A stretch of DNA of 64,000 nt from Acidimicrobiia bacterium (GTDB lineage Bacteria > Actinomycetota > Acidimicrobiia > IMCC26256 > PALSA-610). Each line of letters begins with the position of its first letter. Positions within the stretch are counted from its first letter, which is position 1. The position numbers and the translations under genes are program-made. The DNA lies in NCBI GenBank assembly GCA_027494135.1, contig JAOSJK010000001.1, forward strand, positions 1,281,378-1,345,377, read 5' to 3'. Below the pieces are notes generated by a model. The model was not told the origin of the DNA and did not search any database. It worked only from the letters and a program-made list of their open reading frames with translations. This document shows, piece by piece, positions 10,215 through 19,011 of the stretch.

Positions 10215-10634
10215 TCACGGGGTCGCTCCGCGATCGAGTGAGGCGGCGATGCCGGCGAGGGCGTCGCTCACGGAGGCCGTCGCCAGCGCGTGGCACCCTG
10301 CCGAGTCGACCGACCCGGGCGGCGCGTATGTCGCGCTGAGGCGCAGGCGTGTGTTCACGTCGTCGACAGGTGTCGCCTCCAGATCGCCGTCGATGGCGAC
10401 TGCCGGCGTCCCGTCACATCCAACCTCCCAGTAGACGGGGATGAGCAGCGAGCCGGCGTGGGTTCGCGGCTGCCCGATCTGGAAGCTGTGCCCGAGGTCG
10501 GCATGGTGATCGGAGGCGGGCGCGGTGCGCTGGATCGCCGTCTCCCAGATCGTGCGGAGCCATCCGGGGCTGCGGAGTCGTGTGGCCACCGTGTCGAAGG
10601 GGCACGGCACCTCGACAGCGTCGTGGGCGAACAA
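10215..10634 (-). CDS. SRPBCC-like small protein
   Basis: A 139-residue protein from TTG 10634 (the start is uncertain; no ATG or GTG is well placed). The N-terminus VEVPCPFDTVATRLRSPGWL and the later strand DGDLEATPVDDVNTRLRLSA resemble actinobacterial SRPBCC/polyketide-cyclase-like proteins that bind hydrophobic ligands. Such proteins often lie near universal stress proteins and PPOX flavoproteins, as here. A ligand cannot be predicted. It is likely co-oriented with the DosR-like regulator upstream. Confidence 0.55.
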   Translation of the reverse strand: MFAHDAVEVPCPFDTVATRLRSPGWLRTIWETAIQRTAPASDHHADLGHSFQIGQPRTHAGSLLIPVYWEVGCDGTPAVAIDGDLEATPVDDVNTRLRLSATYAPPGSVDSAGCHALATASVSDALAGIAASLDRGATP

Positions 10635-10767
10635 GTCGGATCATCCTCGGTCGGGTTCGACAGACCTTCAGCGTCGCCGAATGGGCGACGGCGGCGGAAG
10701 GGCCGAAGGTCACGCTCCGCGAGGCCGCGACGACCAGGAGGAGGCCCGCGTCGGGGATCCCTGCGAA

Positions 10768-11412
10768 TCAGGGCTTGTGGCGGTCGGCGAGGCGAGCCGC
10801 GAATACCGCGGCCTCGGTGCGCCGTTCCATCCCGAGCTTCGCCAGGAGATTGGAGACGTAGTTCTTCACCGTCTTCTCGGCGAGGAAGATCCTCTCGGCG
10901 ATCTGCCGGTTGGTGAGACCCTCGGAGATCAGGTCGAGGATCCGCTTCTCCTGGTCGGTGAGGCGCGCCAGACGTTCGTCTTCCTCAGGTCCGCGGCGCA
11001 ACCTGTCGAGCACTCGCTCGGTTACCTCGGGGTCGAGGAGAGACTGGCCGGCGGCTACGCGGCGGATGGCGTCTACGAGGTCGTTGCCCTTGATCTGCTT
11101 GAGCAGGTAGCCGGCGGCGCCGGCCATGATCGCGTCGAAGAGGGCCTCGTCGTCGTCGAACGATGTGAGGATGAGGCACTGGACAGCCGGTTCATGAGAC
11201 CGCACCTCGCGGCACACCTCGACGCCGTTGCCATCGGGGAGTCGCATGTCGATGATCGCGACATCGGGCTGAGTGGGGGCTATGCGCGACAGCGCCTCCG
11301 CAGCGGTCGATGCCTCGCCTACGACGGTGAAGTCGTCCTGTGCCTCGAGGAGGTCGCGCAGGCCGCGCCGGACGATCTCGTGGTCGTCGAGCAGGAAGAC
11401 CCTTATGGACAC
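10768..11412 (-). CDS. DosR/DevR-like NarL-family response regulator
   Basis: A complete 214-residue response regulator. The receiver domain has DD at residues 9-10, the phospho-acceptor Asp near 55 (VAIIDMRLPDGNG) and Lys near 105 (LLKQIKG). The C-terminal LuxR/NarL helix-turn-helix (LTDQEKRILDLISEGLTNRQ, then IAERIFLAEKTVKNYVSNLL) is very close to the mycobacterial dormancy regulator DosR. DosR controls hypoxia, nitric-oxide and dormancy genes in Mycobacterium. No histidine kinase is adjacent, so the partner kinase must be elsewhere. It lies 50 bp downstream of a universal stress protein gene, a typical target of this regulator. Confidence 0.88.
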   Translation of the reverse strand: MSIRVFLLDDHEIVRRGLRDLLEAQDDFTVVGEASTAAEALSRIAPTQPDVAIIDMRLPDGNGVEVCREVRSHEPAVQCLILTSFDDDEALFDAIMAGAAGYLLKQIKGNDLVDAIRRVAAGQSLLDPEVTERVLDRLRRGPEEDERLARLTDQEKRILDLISEGLTNRQIAERIFLAEKTVKNYVSNLLAKLGMERRTEAAVFAARLADRHKP

Positions 11413-11462
11413 GACGACACCCTAGTCACGAGGCTCACCTGCCGAGGGCAGCCGCGAGCCGT

Positions 11463-11894
11463 TCAAGGGATTATCACCAACGGACGTCCGACGTGGTGGG
11501 CCAGCTGGTGGCTGGTGCTTCCCAGGAGCAGCTCCGCGAACCCGCCGCGGCCGCGCCGGCCCGTCACGACGAGGTCAGCGTCCTCCTCCTCGGCCACTCG
11601 GATGATGGCCGAGCTGGCGGGGCCATCGACCAGCACGGGCCGGTAGCGAGTGCCGGCCTTGGCCAGAGGCGCGCACCACTCCTCCTCGAGAGCGCGCCGG
11701 ATCTCGTCGCGTGCTTCCTGAGTGAGTGGTGGAACCGCCACATAGGCGAGCGCCGGCATCGGGTACACCGGATCCTCGACGGCGTGCACCGCGACGACCT
11801 CGGCGTCGAGAGCCGGCGCGATCTGAGCGCACCACTCGATTGCGCGGTGGGCGCAGTCCGAACCGTCGGCTGCAACGATGATTCGCATGGTCAT
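11463..11894 (-). CDS. Universal stress protein (UspA family)
   Basis: A complete 143-residue UspA domain from ATG 11894, preceded by AGGAG with 7-nt spacing. The start (MTMRIIVAADGSDCAHRAIE) and the nucleotide-binding motif GRRGRGGFAELLLGSTSHQL (G-2x-G-9x-GS type) predict ATP binding. Single-domain USPs are common members of dormancy regulons. It is upstream of and co-oriented with the DosR-like gene, so the two may share a transcript. Confidence 0.9.
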   Translation of the reverse strand: MTMRIIVAADGSDCAHRAIEWCAQIAPALDAEVVAVHAVEDPVYPMPALAYVAVPPLTQEARDEIRRALEEEWCAPLAKAGTRYRPVLVDGPASSAIIRVAEEEDADLVVTGRRGRGGFAELLLGSTSHQLAHHVGRPLVIIP

Positions 11895-12074
11895 TGGGGA
11901 GCTCCTGGGTTGGTTCCGCAATCGTCGTGGTGGTTCGCTCGGCGCCGGTCAGAGACCGGAGTGGTGGATCTTCCGCGCTGTGGGGACGCCGGAGGTCGAT
12001 GGGCAGATGCCGGGTCGGCGCAAGTCTCGCAGAGTCGGGTGATTCGTGCCGCTTGGCGCTCCACCGACTACGCC

Positions 12075-12109
12075 CCGGCTACCGGCTACCGGCTACCGGC
12101 TACCGGCTC
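12075..12109. repeat. 7-bp tandem repeat CCGGCTA
   Basis: Four perfect copies of CCGGCTA (12075-12102) plus a fifth with one mismatch (12103-12109). The array spans the stop codon of the radical SAM gene, so changes in copy number would alter the protein's last residues (REPVAGSR, then stop). Confidence 0.85.
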
Positions 12110-13013
12110 GCGGTCACCGCTCGCTGCCGATCCTGCGGCCAGCTCGAACACGACCCACGCTCCGCAGCGCGAGCAGTCGACGTCGTTGCCGTAGCAGCAG
12201 AAGGGAGTCACCAGGCGGTCGCCCTCCAGGTAGAGAGGGAGCACCGTCCGCTTCGCGAGGCATGCGGCGGTGACGGCCGGCGCCCGGTCGGGCGCCATCA
12301 GATCGAGGGCGCGGCTCCGGTTGCGTACGAACTCGGGGTGCTTCTCCTTGAGGCGTCGTACGGTGTCTACCGCCACCATGCGATCCTCGAGAGTCGGCCA
12401 GACGAGGTCTGACCGATCATCGGCGGGTGGCACGTAGAAGGAGAACGTCACCCAGCCGATCCGCGTCTCGCGGAGGATGTCCACGAGCTCCTCGAGGTGG
12501 TCCTGGTTCGCGCGGGTGACGGTGCACTGAACCTGGACGGGAGTCGAGAAGTCGGCGGGGGAGGCGCTCGATCGTGCGCATGACGCGATCGAAGACGCCG
12601 CGACCCCTGACGGCGTCGTTGATCTCGGGTGGGCCGTCGAGCGAGACGACATACAGGGCGCGCGGCCCCGGACCGAGATCGACGAGAGCGATCGTGCCGT
12701 TGGTGACGATGGTGTTGCGCTCGAACAAGGGGACTCCACGCTCGACCACCTTGCGCCGCAGGAGCGGCTCGCCCCCCATCCACAGCATGGTGTATACCCC
12801 GTGGCGGTCGCGTAGCGCCTCGATGATCGCGACCAGCTCGTCGTCGGGAATCTCGCGGCGCGCGGTCTGCTTCTCGTTCGGGTTGTCGTCGCGGTAGACG
12901 AAGCAGTGAGTGCACTCCAAGGTGCAGCGGTTCGTGATGTTGACGAACATCGCGGGGTAGTGCCCGTCGTCGTGGAACCCGTTGGTGAGGATGACTCGTT
13001 CTCTCAGGTCCAC
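12086..13013 (-). CDS. Radical SAM protein (frameshifted)
   Basis: The radical SAM cluster motif CTLECTHC (CxxxCxxC) lies near residue 24 after MFVNITNR. It is followed by MLWMGGEPLLR (the GGEP motif) and YVVSLDGP. A shift near 12565 joins the C-terminal half (VQVQCTVTRANQDHLEELVD), which ends in a Cys-rich segment (CCYGNDVDCSRCGAW) that could hold an auxiliary cluster, SPASM-like. I chose GTG 13013; ATG 13064 is possible but its extension covers an AGGAGG sequence. Radical SAM/SPASM enzymes modify peptides or small molecules. No precursor peptide was seen nearby. Confidence 0.75.
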
Positions 13014-13141
13014 TGGTATGCGATCCTCCTGTGGGTCGCACGCGCCGTGTGGGGCGCCCGACATTCTCGCCCATGACGCGGACCGACCGCGATCGCCCTT
13101 AGGCAGGGGCGGTAGAGCGGGTACCGGGCGCGTTCCGGGCT

Positions 13142-14116
13142 CTAGGGGACGACCATTGCCACGTCGGCGACACGGCCGTCACCCATGACGGCGCGGAGCA
13201 CGAGGCTGTCGTCGAATACCGTTACGTCGAGGAAGTGATTCGCCGACCACGATTCGGCGGTGAAGCCCTCCTCTCCCGTGAGCCGGGTCCGCGATCCTCC
13301 GCCCGAGACCACGTAGGTGACTCCGGCGATCGGCTCGCTGCGCTGGTAGTCGTGATCGTGACCCGAGAGGACGAGCTGCACGCCGTAGCGCTCGAAGAGA
13401 GGAGCGAATGCGTGCCTCACTTCTTCGCTCGAACCGTGCATACCGGCCGAGTACGGAGGATGATGGAGTGCGACGATCTTCCACTCCTCGTCGCTGCTTG
13501 CGAGCGACTCCTCCAGGAACGCTAACTGTGCGGCGTCGTCGGGCGTGTTGGAGTCGAGTCCCACGATGAGCACCTCGCCCAGATCGCGCGACCACCAGCG
13601 TCCGGACATCCCCAGGGCGCTCATCTGCGCATCGCCATGGCCGCTGCGTACGTCGTGGTTGCCCAGAACGGCGAGGAGTGACGCTCCCTGGTCGATGATG
13701 CCGGCGAACGGGTCGAAGACGTGCTCCTGCACCTGCCCCGGATCCCCGTCCGGGTACACGTTGTCGCCGAGCAGGAGCAGCGCGTCGTACGGGGAGCTCT
13801 CGCCGATGCTCTCCATCGCCTCCGTTGTCTCGTCGAGTGCATCGTTCACCTCGCCCGTGTCGCCTGCTACGGCGAGCCGCAGCAGCGGCGGAGGCGACGC
13901 GGGGAGCGCTTCGTACACCGCTGTGACCGCCGGGGCTCCCTTGCGGTGCGTGTACCACGTCCAGATCTGGTCGCGGTACCCGATGACTGCCGCTGTCACC
14001 GATACGAGAAGGATCAGGCCGAGTGCGCGGGTGCGGCCGTTCCGCGCAGGCGACGTAGCACGTAGTAGGTGGTCGCCGCGCCCAGATGCGTCGCGTGTCA
14101 CGCCCGCCTCGCTCAT
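13142..14116 (-). CDS. Membrane-anchored metallophosphoesterase (purple acid phosphatase-like)
   Basis: A complete protein of 324 residues from ATG 14116. A hydrophobic anchor (ALGLILLVSVTAAVIGY) lies near residues 32-48, then the calcineurin-like domain with metal-binding motifs in order: AGDTGEVND, LLGDNVYPDGDP, GNHDVRSGHG, ALHHPPYSAG and LSGHDHDYQR. These are the full set for a dinuclear-metal phosphatase. It probably faces the cell exterior and hydrolyses phosphate esters. A single gene, divergent from the methyltransferase at 14223. Confidence 0.9.
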   Translation of the reverse strand: MSEAGVTRDASGRGDHLLRATSPARNGRTRALGLILLVSVTAAVIGYRDQIWTWYTHRKGAPAVTAVYEALPASPPPLLRLAVAGDTGEVNDALDETTEAMESIGESSPYDALLLLGDNVYPDGDPGQVQEHVFDPFAGIIDQGASLLAVLGNHDVRSGHGDAQMSALGMSGRWWSRDLGEVLIVGLDSNTPDDAAQLAFLEESLASSDEEWKIVALHHPPYSAGMHGSSEEVRHAFAPLFERYGVQLVLSGHDHDYQRSEPIAGVTYVVSGGGSRTRLTGEEGFTAESWSANHFLDVTVFDDSLVLRAVMGDGRVADVAMVVP

Positions 14117-14222
14117 GGCTCTCTTGTAGCAGGGAAGCGGTGAGTACGACACGTCTCCGATCTCCGCGCGCCTTCCGCCCGGCGGGCGCGGTCCCGGACT
14201 GCGCGTGCCGTATCGTTGGCGT

Positions 14223-14789
14223 GTGTCCGAGCGGCAGTACGGCTACGGCCGGGGCAAGGTCTATCCGGCGTCGGCGGCGCGAGGCCTGCTCAACCCGGCC
14301 CGCCGGCTGGTGCAGCCTCGATCATCGATCGCGCGACGGACCGGGGCGCGCCCAGCCGACTCATTGCTGGAACTCGGCTGCGGCCCTGGCTACTTCAGCG
14401 GGCATCTCGGCCGGCTCGTTCCCGACGGTCGTCTGATTCTCTTCGATCTCCAGCCAGAGATGTTGCTGCACGCGCGACGCCACGCGGGCGGAGCAGGAAC
14501 GGGGCTCGTAGCAGGGGACGCGCTCGACCTGCCGTTCGCGAGAGGCGCCTTCGACGTCGTCTTCATCTCGGCGGTGCTGGGCGAGATCCCCGATCCGGTC
14601 GGCGCGCTACGTGAGATCCACAGGGTCCTGCGCAGCGGCGGTCGCCTTCTCGTAGTCGAGGTCCGAGGCGACCCGGACCGGATCGCTCCCGCGGCCCTGA
14701 GCTCGATGGTCACGGACGTGGGTTTCGCGGCCGAGAGCCGGAGAGGCCGCGGCTGGAGCTACACGGCGACATTCGTCCGAGAGAGCTGA
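14223..14789 (+). CDS. Class I SAM-dependent methyltransferase
   Basis: A 188-residue methyltransferase. The SAM-binding motif I is LLELGCGPGYFSGHL near residue 47; motif II includes LILFDLQPEM and motif III VLRSGGRLLVVEV. GTG 14223 (VSERQYGYGRGK) is preferred, with GTG 14205 as the alternative; neither has a strong ribosome-binding site. It resembles the UbiE/Methyltransf_11 type. The methyl acceptor is unknown. It lies 77 bp before the aldo/keto reductase. Confidence 0.85.
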   Translation: MSERQYGYGRGKVYPASAARGLLNPARRLVQPRSSIARRTGARPADSLLELGCGPGYFSGHLGRLVPDGRLILFDLQPEMLLHARRHAGGAGTGLVAGDALDLPFARGAFDVVFISAVLGEIPDPVGALREIHRVLRSGGRLLVVEVRGDPDRIAPAALSSMVTDVGFAAESRRGRGWSYTATFVRES

Positions 14790-14866
14790 CGTGGCCCGCC
14801 CGTAGATCGCTGTCTGCATCCCGCCCTGCGGCCGGTGCGCGTACGCTCGGGATTCGGGAGGATGCC

Positions 14867-15907
14867 GTGAGCGCCATGAAGTACCGCACGTTGGGCCGCA
14901 CCGGGCTGAAAGTGAGCCCGCTCTGCCTCGGGGCGATGATGTTCGGCGAGTGGGGCAACGCTGATCACGACGACTCGTCCTCGATCATCCGCGCCGCGAT
15001 CGACGCGGGGATCAACTTCATCGACACCGCCGACGTCTACTCCGGTGGCGAGTCGGAGCAGATCGTCGGCGAGGCGATCAAGGGGCGGCGCGACGACCTC
15101 GTGATCGCGACGAAGGTCCACGGTGCGATGGGCAGCGATCCGAACCGCGCCGGCAACTCGCGGCGCTGGATCATCCGGGCGTGCGAGGAGAGCCTCCGCC
15201 GCCTCGGGACCGACTACATCGACCTCTACCAGATCCACAGGCCCGATCCGAGCACCGACATCGAGGAGACCCTCGGCGCTCTCAGCGACCTCGTGCACCA
15301 GGGCAAGGTGCGGTATCTCGGCAGCTCGACCTTCCCGCCGTCGGCCGTCGTCGAGGCGCAGTGGGCGGCGGAGCGGCGCCGGAGCGAGCGGTTCGTCTGC
15401 GAGCAGCCGCCGTACTCGATCCTCGCGCGCGGCATCGAGTCCGAGCTGCTGCCCACGTGCGATCGCTACGGCATGGGCGTGATCGCCTGGAGCCCTCTGG
15501 CCGGCGGCTGGCTCTCGGGGAAGTGGCGCGTAGGGACGGAGGGGTTGACCAGCCGGCGTGCCGCCCGGATCCCCGATCGCTACGACCTGTCGAAGCCGGA
15601 GAACCAGGCGAAGCTCCGAGCGGCCGAGGCTCTGGCCATGCTGGCGGAGAAGAGCGGCATGAGTCTCGTCCACATGGCCCTCGCCTTCGTCGTCAACCAC
15701 CCGTCCGTCACATCGGCGATCGTCGGGCCGAGGACGATGGAGCACCTGGAGGGACAGCTCGGAGCGACCGACGTCGTCCTCGGCGAAGATCTTCTGGACG
15801 CAATCGATCGGGTCGTGCGGCCGGGTACGAACTTCAGCTGGGCCGACGCCGGCTACGTGCCCCCGGCGGTGGCGAGTGCCTGGCGTCGCCGGCGGGCGCG
15901 CCACTGA
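14867..15907 (+). CDS. Aldo/keto reductase
   Basis: A complete 346-residue (beta/alpha)8 NADPH-dependent oxidoreductase from GTG 14867, preceded by GGGAGGATGCC. The catalytic tetrad is visible: Asp and Tyr in FIDTADVYSGGESE, Lys in VIATKVHG, His in LYQIHRPDP. The cofactor-binding SAIVGPRTMEHLE segment is near residue 285. It resembles the voltage-gated-channel-beta/YajO-like AKR group that reduces aldehydes and ketones. Substrate unknown. It converges on the next methyltransferase. Confidence 0.93.
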   Translation: MSAMKYRTLGRTGLKVSPLCLGAMMFGEWGNADHDDSSSIIRAAIDAGINFIDTADVYSGGESEQIVGEAIKGRRDDLVIATKVHGAMGSDPNRAGNSRRWIIRACEESLRRLGTDYIDLYQIHRPDPSTDIEETLGALSDLVHQGKVRYLGSSTFPPSAVVEAQWAAERRRSERFVCEQPPYSILARGIESELLPTCDRYGMGVIAWSPLAGGWLSGKWRVGTEGLTSRRAARIPDRYDLSKPENQAKLRAAEALAMLAEKSGMSLVHMALAFVVNHPSVTSAIVGPRTMEHLEGQLGATDVVLGEDLLDAIDRVVRPGTNFSWADAGYVPPAVASAWRRRRARH

Positions 15908-15937
15908 CGGCTGCGCCCGGATTGCAGTCCTGCAGGG

Positions 15938-16747
15938 TCACCGTTCGGCGGAGACGGCGACGGAGGTGATCGTCGCGGTTATCGATCCGTCGGCGCAGAT
16001 GCCGCCGAGGCGATCGATGATCAGGGCGGAAGCGTCGCTGAGCCCCTCGGGACCTGCGGCAGCGATGGCGGCTCCCCATGGGAGGGCGCCGAGATGGCCG
16101 GCGACGAGCTCGATCGCCGGATTCAGGGTGATGTGTGCCTCGACCTCGCGCACCGTCGGATTGCGCAGGCCGGCGCCATGGAAGGCCTCGACGATCGCGT
16201 CCGCGCTGCACTCGAACGCCTTCGTGAACGACGCCCCGGCGTCCGGGCCGAGCGCCTCGCTGATGGCCGCGTGCTGGGCCTGCATGTAGGGCGACTTGGC
16301 CATGCCCGACCAGACGGTGACGACGTATCTTCCGCCCTCGACGAGGACCCGCGCCGCCTCGGCGACGGCCGCAGCAGGGTCGGGGAAGAACTGCAGGCCC
16401 TGCTGACAGATCACCGCGTCGAACTCCGAGTCGGCGAAGGGGAGCCGGTCGGCCGCGGAGCGATACAAGTGGATCCGAGGCTCGATGCCGTCGGCGCCTG
16501 CCGACGCGGTCCGCAGCATCCCCGGGTTCAGATCGACGCCGGCTACCCGGCCTGTCGGCCCGACGAGTGCTGCTGCAGACCTGGCGACGAACCCGGTGCC
16601 GCAGGCGACGTCGAGCACCGAGCCTCCCGCAGGGATCCCGGCGGCCTCCAGAGCGTCGGTGACGAACGGGGCCATGATCGGGGCCACGAACGTCTCATAG
16701 GCGGCGGCACCGCCGCCGGCGACCTGGAACTTCAGACCCTCTTCCAT
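15938..16747 (-). CDS. Class I SAM-dependent methyltransferase
   Basis: A complete 269-residue protein from ATG 16747 (AAGG upstream). SAM motif I VLDVACGTGFVARSAA lies near residue 45; then GVDLNPGML, AVICQQGLQFFPDP and a post-motif region GGRYVVTVW. This is the Methyltransf_11/25 type. The longer open frame upstream is Arg/Pro-rich and antisense to the acyltransferase leader, so it was rejected. It is divergent from the acyltransferase at 16890. Acceptor substrate unknown. Confidence 0.9.
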   Translation of the reverse strand: MEEGLKFQVAGGGAAAYETFVAPIMAPFVTDALEAAGIPAGGSVLDVACGTGFVARSAAALVGPTGRVAGVDLNPGMLRTASAGADGIEPRIHLYRSAADRLPFADSEFDAVICQQGLQFFPDPAAAVAEAARVLVEGGRYVVTVWSGMAKSPYMQAQHAAISEALGPDAGASFTKAFECSADAIVEAFHGAGLRNPTVREVEAHITLNPAIELVAGHLGALPWGAAIAAAGPEGLSDASALIIDRLGGICADGSITATITSVAVSAER

Positions 16748-16889
16748 CGGTACCTTCTCCCGAGGCCGACGCCGTCGGAGGCCCCGCGGAGATCGTACGG
16801 GCGAGACGGTCGTGTCGGTGCGCGGCTCCAGACGATCGGTGTCGGTCCCCTGCACCGCCGGTGACCTGTGCGCGGTAGCGTCGTGATCG

Positions 16890-18903
16890 ATGTCGGGAAC
16901 ACCGCGCAGAGTCGTTGGCGATGGCGCGGGCGGCGGGCGTCCGATCTCCCTCGGATACCACCCGGCTCTCGACGGGCTGCGGGGGCTGGCTCTACTGGCC
17001 ATCGTCGTCTACCACTCCGACGTGGGGTGGGCACCGGGGGCGTTTCTCAGCGTCTCGACCTTCTTCACCCTGTCGGGCTTCCTCATCACGGGCCTCCTCC
17101 TCGTGGAGCACAGCCGAACGCGTCGCGTCTCACTGGGTGCCTTCTGGAACCGACGCCTTCGGCGTCTGATGCCGGCGTCGACGGTCGCGATCGTCGCGAT
17201 CGTCCTGGCGGCGTGGGCACTGGGCGACAGCACGCAACTCGCGCGTCTGCGCGCGGATGCGTTCGCGGCTCTCGGATACGTCGCGAACTGGCGCTTCATC
17301 GCGGCTGGCGACCAGTACGGAGCGTCCTTCGCCAGCCCGTCACCGCTGACGCACTTCTGGACGCTTGCGATCGAGGAGCAGTTCTACCTGGTGCTTCCGG
17401 CGCTGGTTGCGGCGGTGTTGGTGATGACGCGCGGCTCCCGGCGCGCTCTGGCACTCGTCCTGGGTGGTCTCGGCGTGGCCTCGTTGGTGTGGGCCCAGGT
17501 GCTGCTCAGTCGCGACGTCTCGCTCGACCGCCTGTACTGGGGAACCGACGTGCGTGGTCGAGTTCCTGGCCGGATCGCTGCTCGCGGTGGCATGGAGCTA
17601 TCGACCGGATCCGCTCGCCGGTCGAGCCCGGAGGGCAGTCGGCGCAGTCGGCGCTGGCTCGCTGGCCGTGATGCTCGCCTTGTGGGCCACGGCCGACTTC
17701 AACAACCGCACGGTCTACTCGGGAGGCCTCGCCGCGTACTCGTTGCTGACCCTCGCTGTGATCGTCGCCGGGATGCAGCCGGGGAGCGTGGTGCAGCAAG
17801 CGCTGGCGTTCAAGCCACTCGCATGGATCGGCGTGGTCTCCTACGGCGCGTACCTAGTCCACTTCCCGATACTCATCTGGCTCGACTCGCACACGCGCCT
17901 GGCGACTCCGACGAGGCTCTTCGTCTCCATCCCGGCGACGCTCCTCCTCGCTGGTGCATCGGCGCGCTTCCTGGAGCGCCCCATCCGTTCGCAGAGGCGC
18001 CTGTCGGGCCATCGCGCGTGGATCGCCATGCCGATAGCGATAGGCGTCGCGGCCGGCTCGATCTTCGTGGTGACCGCCGTCGCCCGGCCGAGCGGGTCGG
18101 CCGATCCCTTCGCCGATCTTCCCCAGCTCTTCGAGCGCGACATCGCGGAGCTGGAGCTCGTCGTAGGCGACTCGCGCGCGCCGAGAGTCGCCGTGTTCGG
18201 GGACTCGACGGCTCTGATCACGGGCCTTGGCGTGATGGAGTACAGCATCGATCACCCGGAGGAGGTCGTGAGCAGGCGTGGTTGGGCTGAGCTCGGGTGT
18301 GGACTGCTCACCGACGTGACGCGTCGTGTCCAGGGGGAGGAGCAGAGCGTTCCCGAGAGGTGCTCGGAGTGGCGTTCCGGGTGGGTCGAGTCGCTCACGG
18401 CTCACCCGCTCGACGTAGCGGCCGTCCTCGTGGGTCCGTTCGACGTGCGCGACCAGCAGCTCGTGCCCGATGGACCTTTCCTCACGATCGGCGAAGATGC
18501 GGAGCTCGATGATGCTCTGCGTGAGGCGCTGCGAGAGCGCGTCGACACGCTGTTGGAGCACAGCGGCATGGTCGTGCTCCTGGCGAGCCCCGACATCGAC
18601 GTCGGCCGCGTCGACGGCAGGTCACCCAACGATCGGTTCGCCGAATCGGATCCCGCGCGGATGGAGCGCTTCCGCGAGATCCTCGGTGAGGTCGCCGACG
18701 AAACCGCGAACGTCGAAGTCCTTGATCTCGCCGGCTGGTTCGCGTCGCGATCCGACGATCGCGAGCTGCGACCCGACGGCGTGCACCTGATTCCAGAGAC
18801 GACGGGCACCGTCGCCGAATGGCTCGTTCCCGAGCTGTTGAGAATGCACGAGGAGCGCACCGGCAGCAACCTCACGACCGTCGACACGAGCGCGGCGCAC
18901 TGA
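16890..18903 (+). CDS. Acyltransferase-3 (OafA-like) with C-terminal SGNH domain (frameshifted)
   Basis: About 670 residues after correcting one shift near 17550. The N-terminal part has the acyltransferase-3 motif YHPALDGLRGLALLAIVVYH with its His, then TFFTLSGFLITGLLL and LTHFWTLAIEEQFYL, with about ten membrane helices. The C-terminal 270 residues form an SGNH hydrolase-like domain (block I VFGDSTALITGLG). Such two-part enzymes O-acetylate surface polysaccharides, with the SGNH domain finishing transfer outside the membrane. It starts at ATG 16890. Stand-alone gene; target glycan unknown. Confidence 0.85.
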
Positions 18904-18917
18904 ACGCGGATCCCGCC

Positions 18918-18972
18918 GTGGGTGTTTGAGATCGTTGACACGCGCTGTGGGCGTCTGAGATCGTTGACGCGC
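18918..18972. repeat. Two 26-bp direct repeats upstream of the RCC1 gene
   Basis: Units at 18918-18943 and 18947-18972 (period 29 bp) differ at three positions; both contain TGAGATCGTTGAC. They end 40 bp before the RCC1-repeat gene start and follow the acyltransferase stop. They could be paired operator sites or a small duplication; the sequence alone does not decide. Confidence 0.75.
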
Positions 18973-19011
18973 CGCACGTCCGCGCGGTCTGGTCGATGGA
19001 GGTCCACTCGA

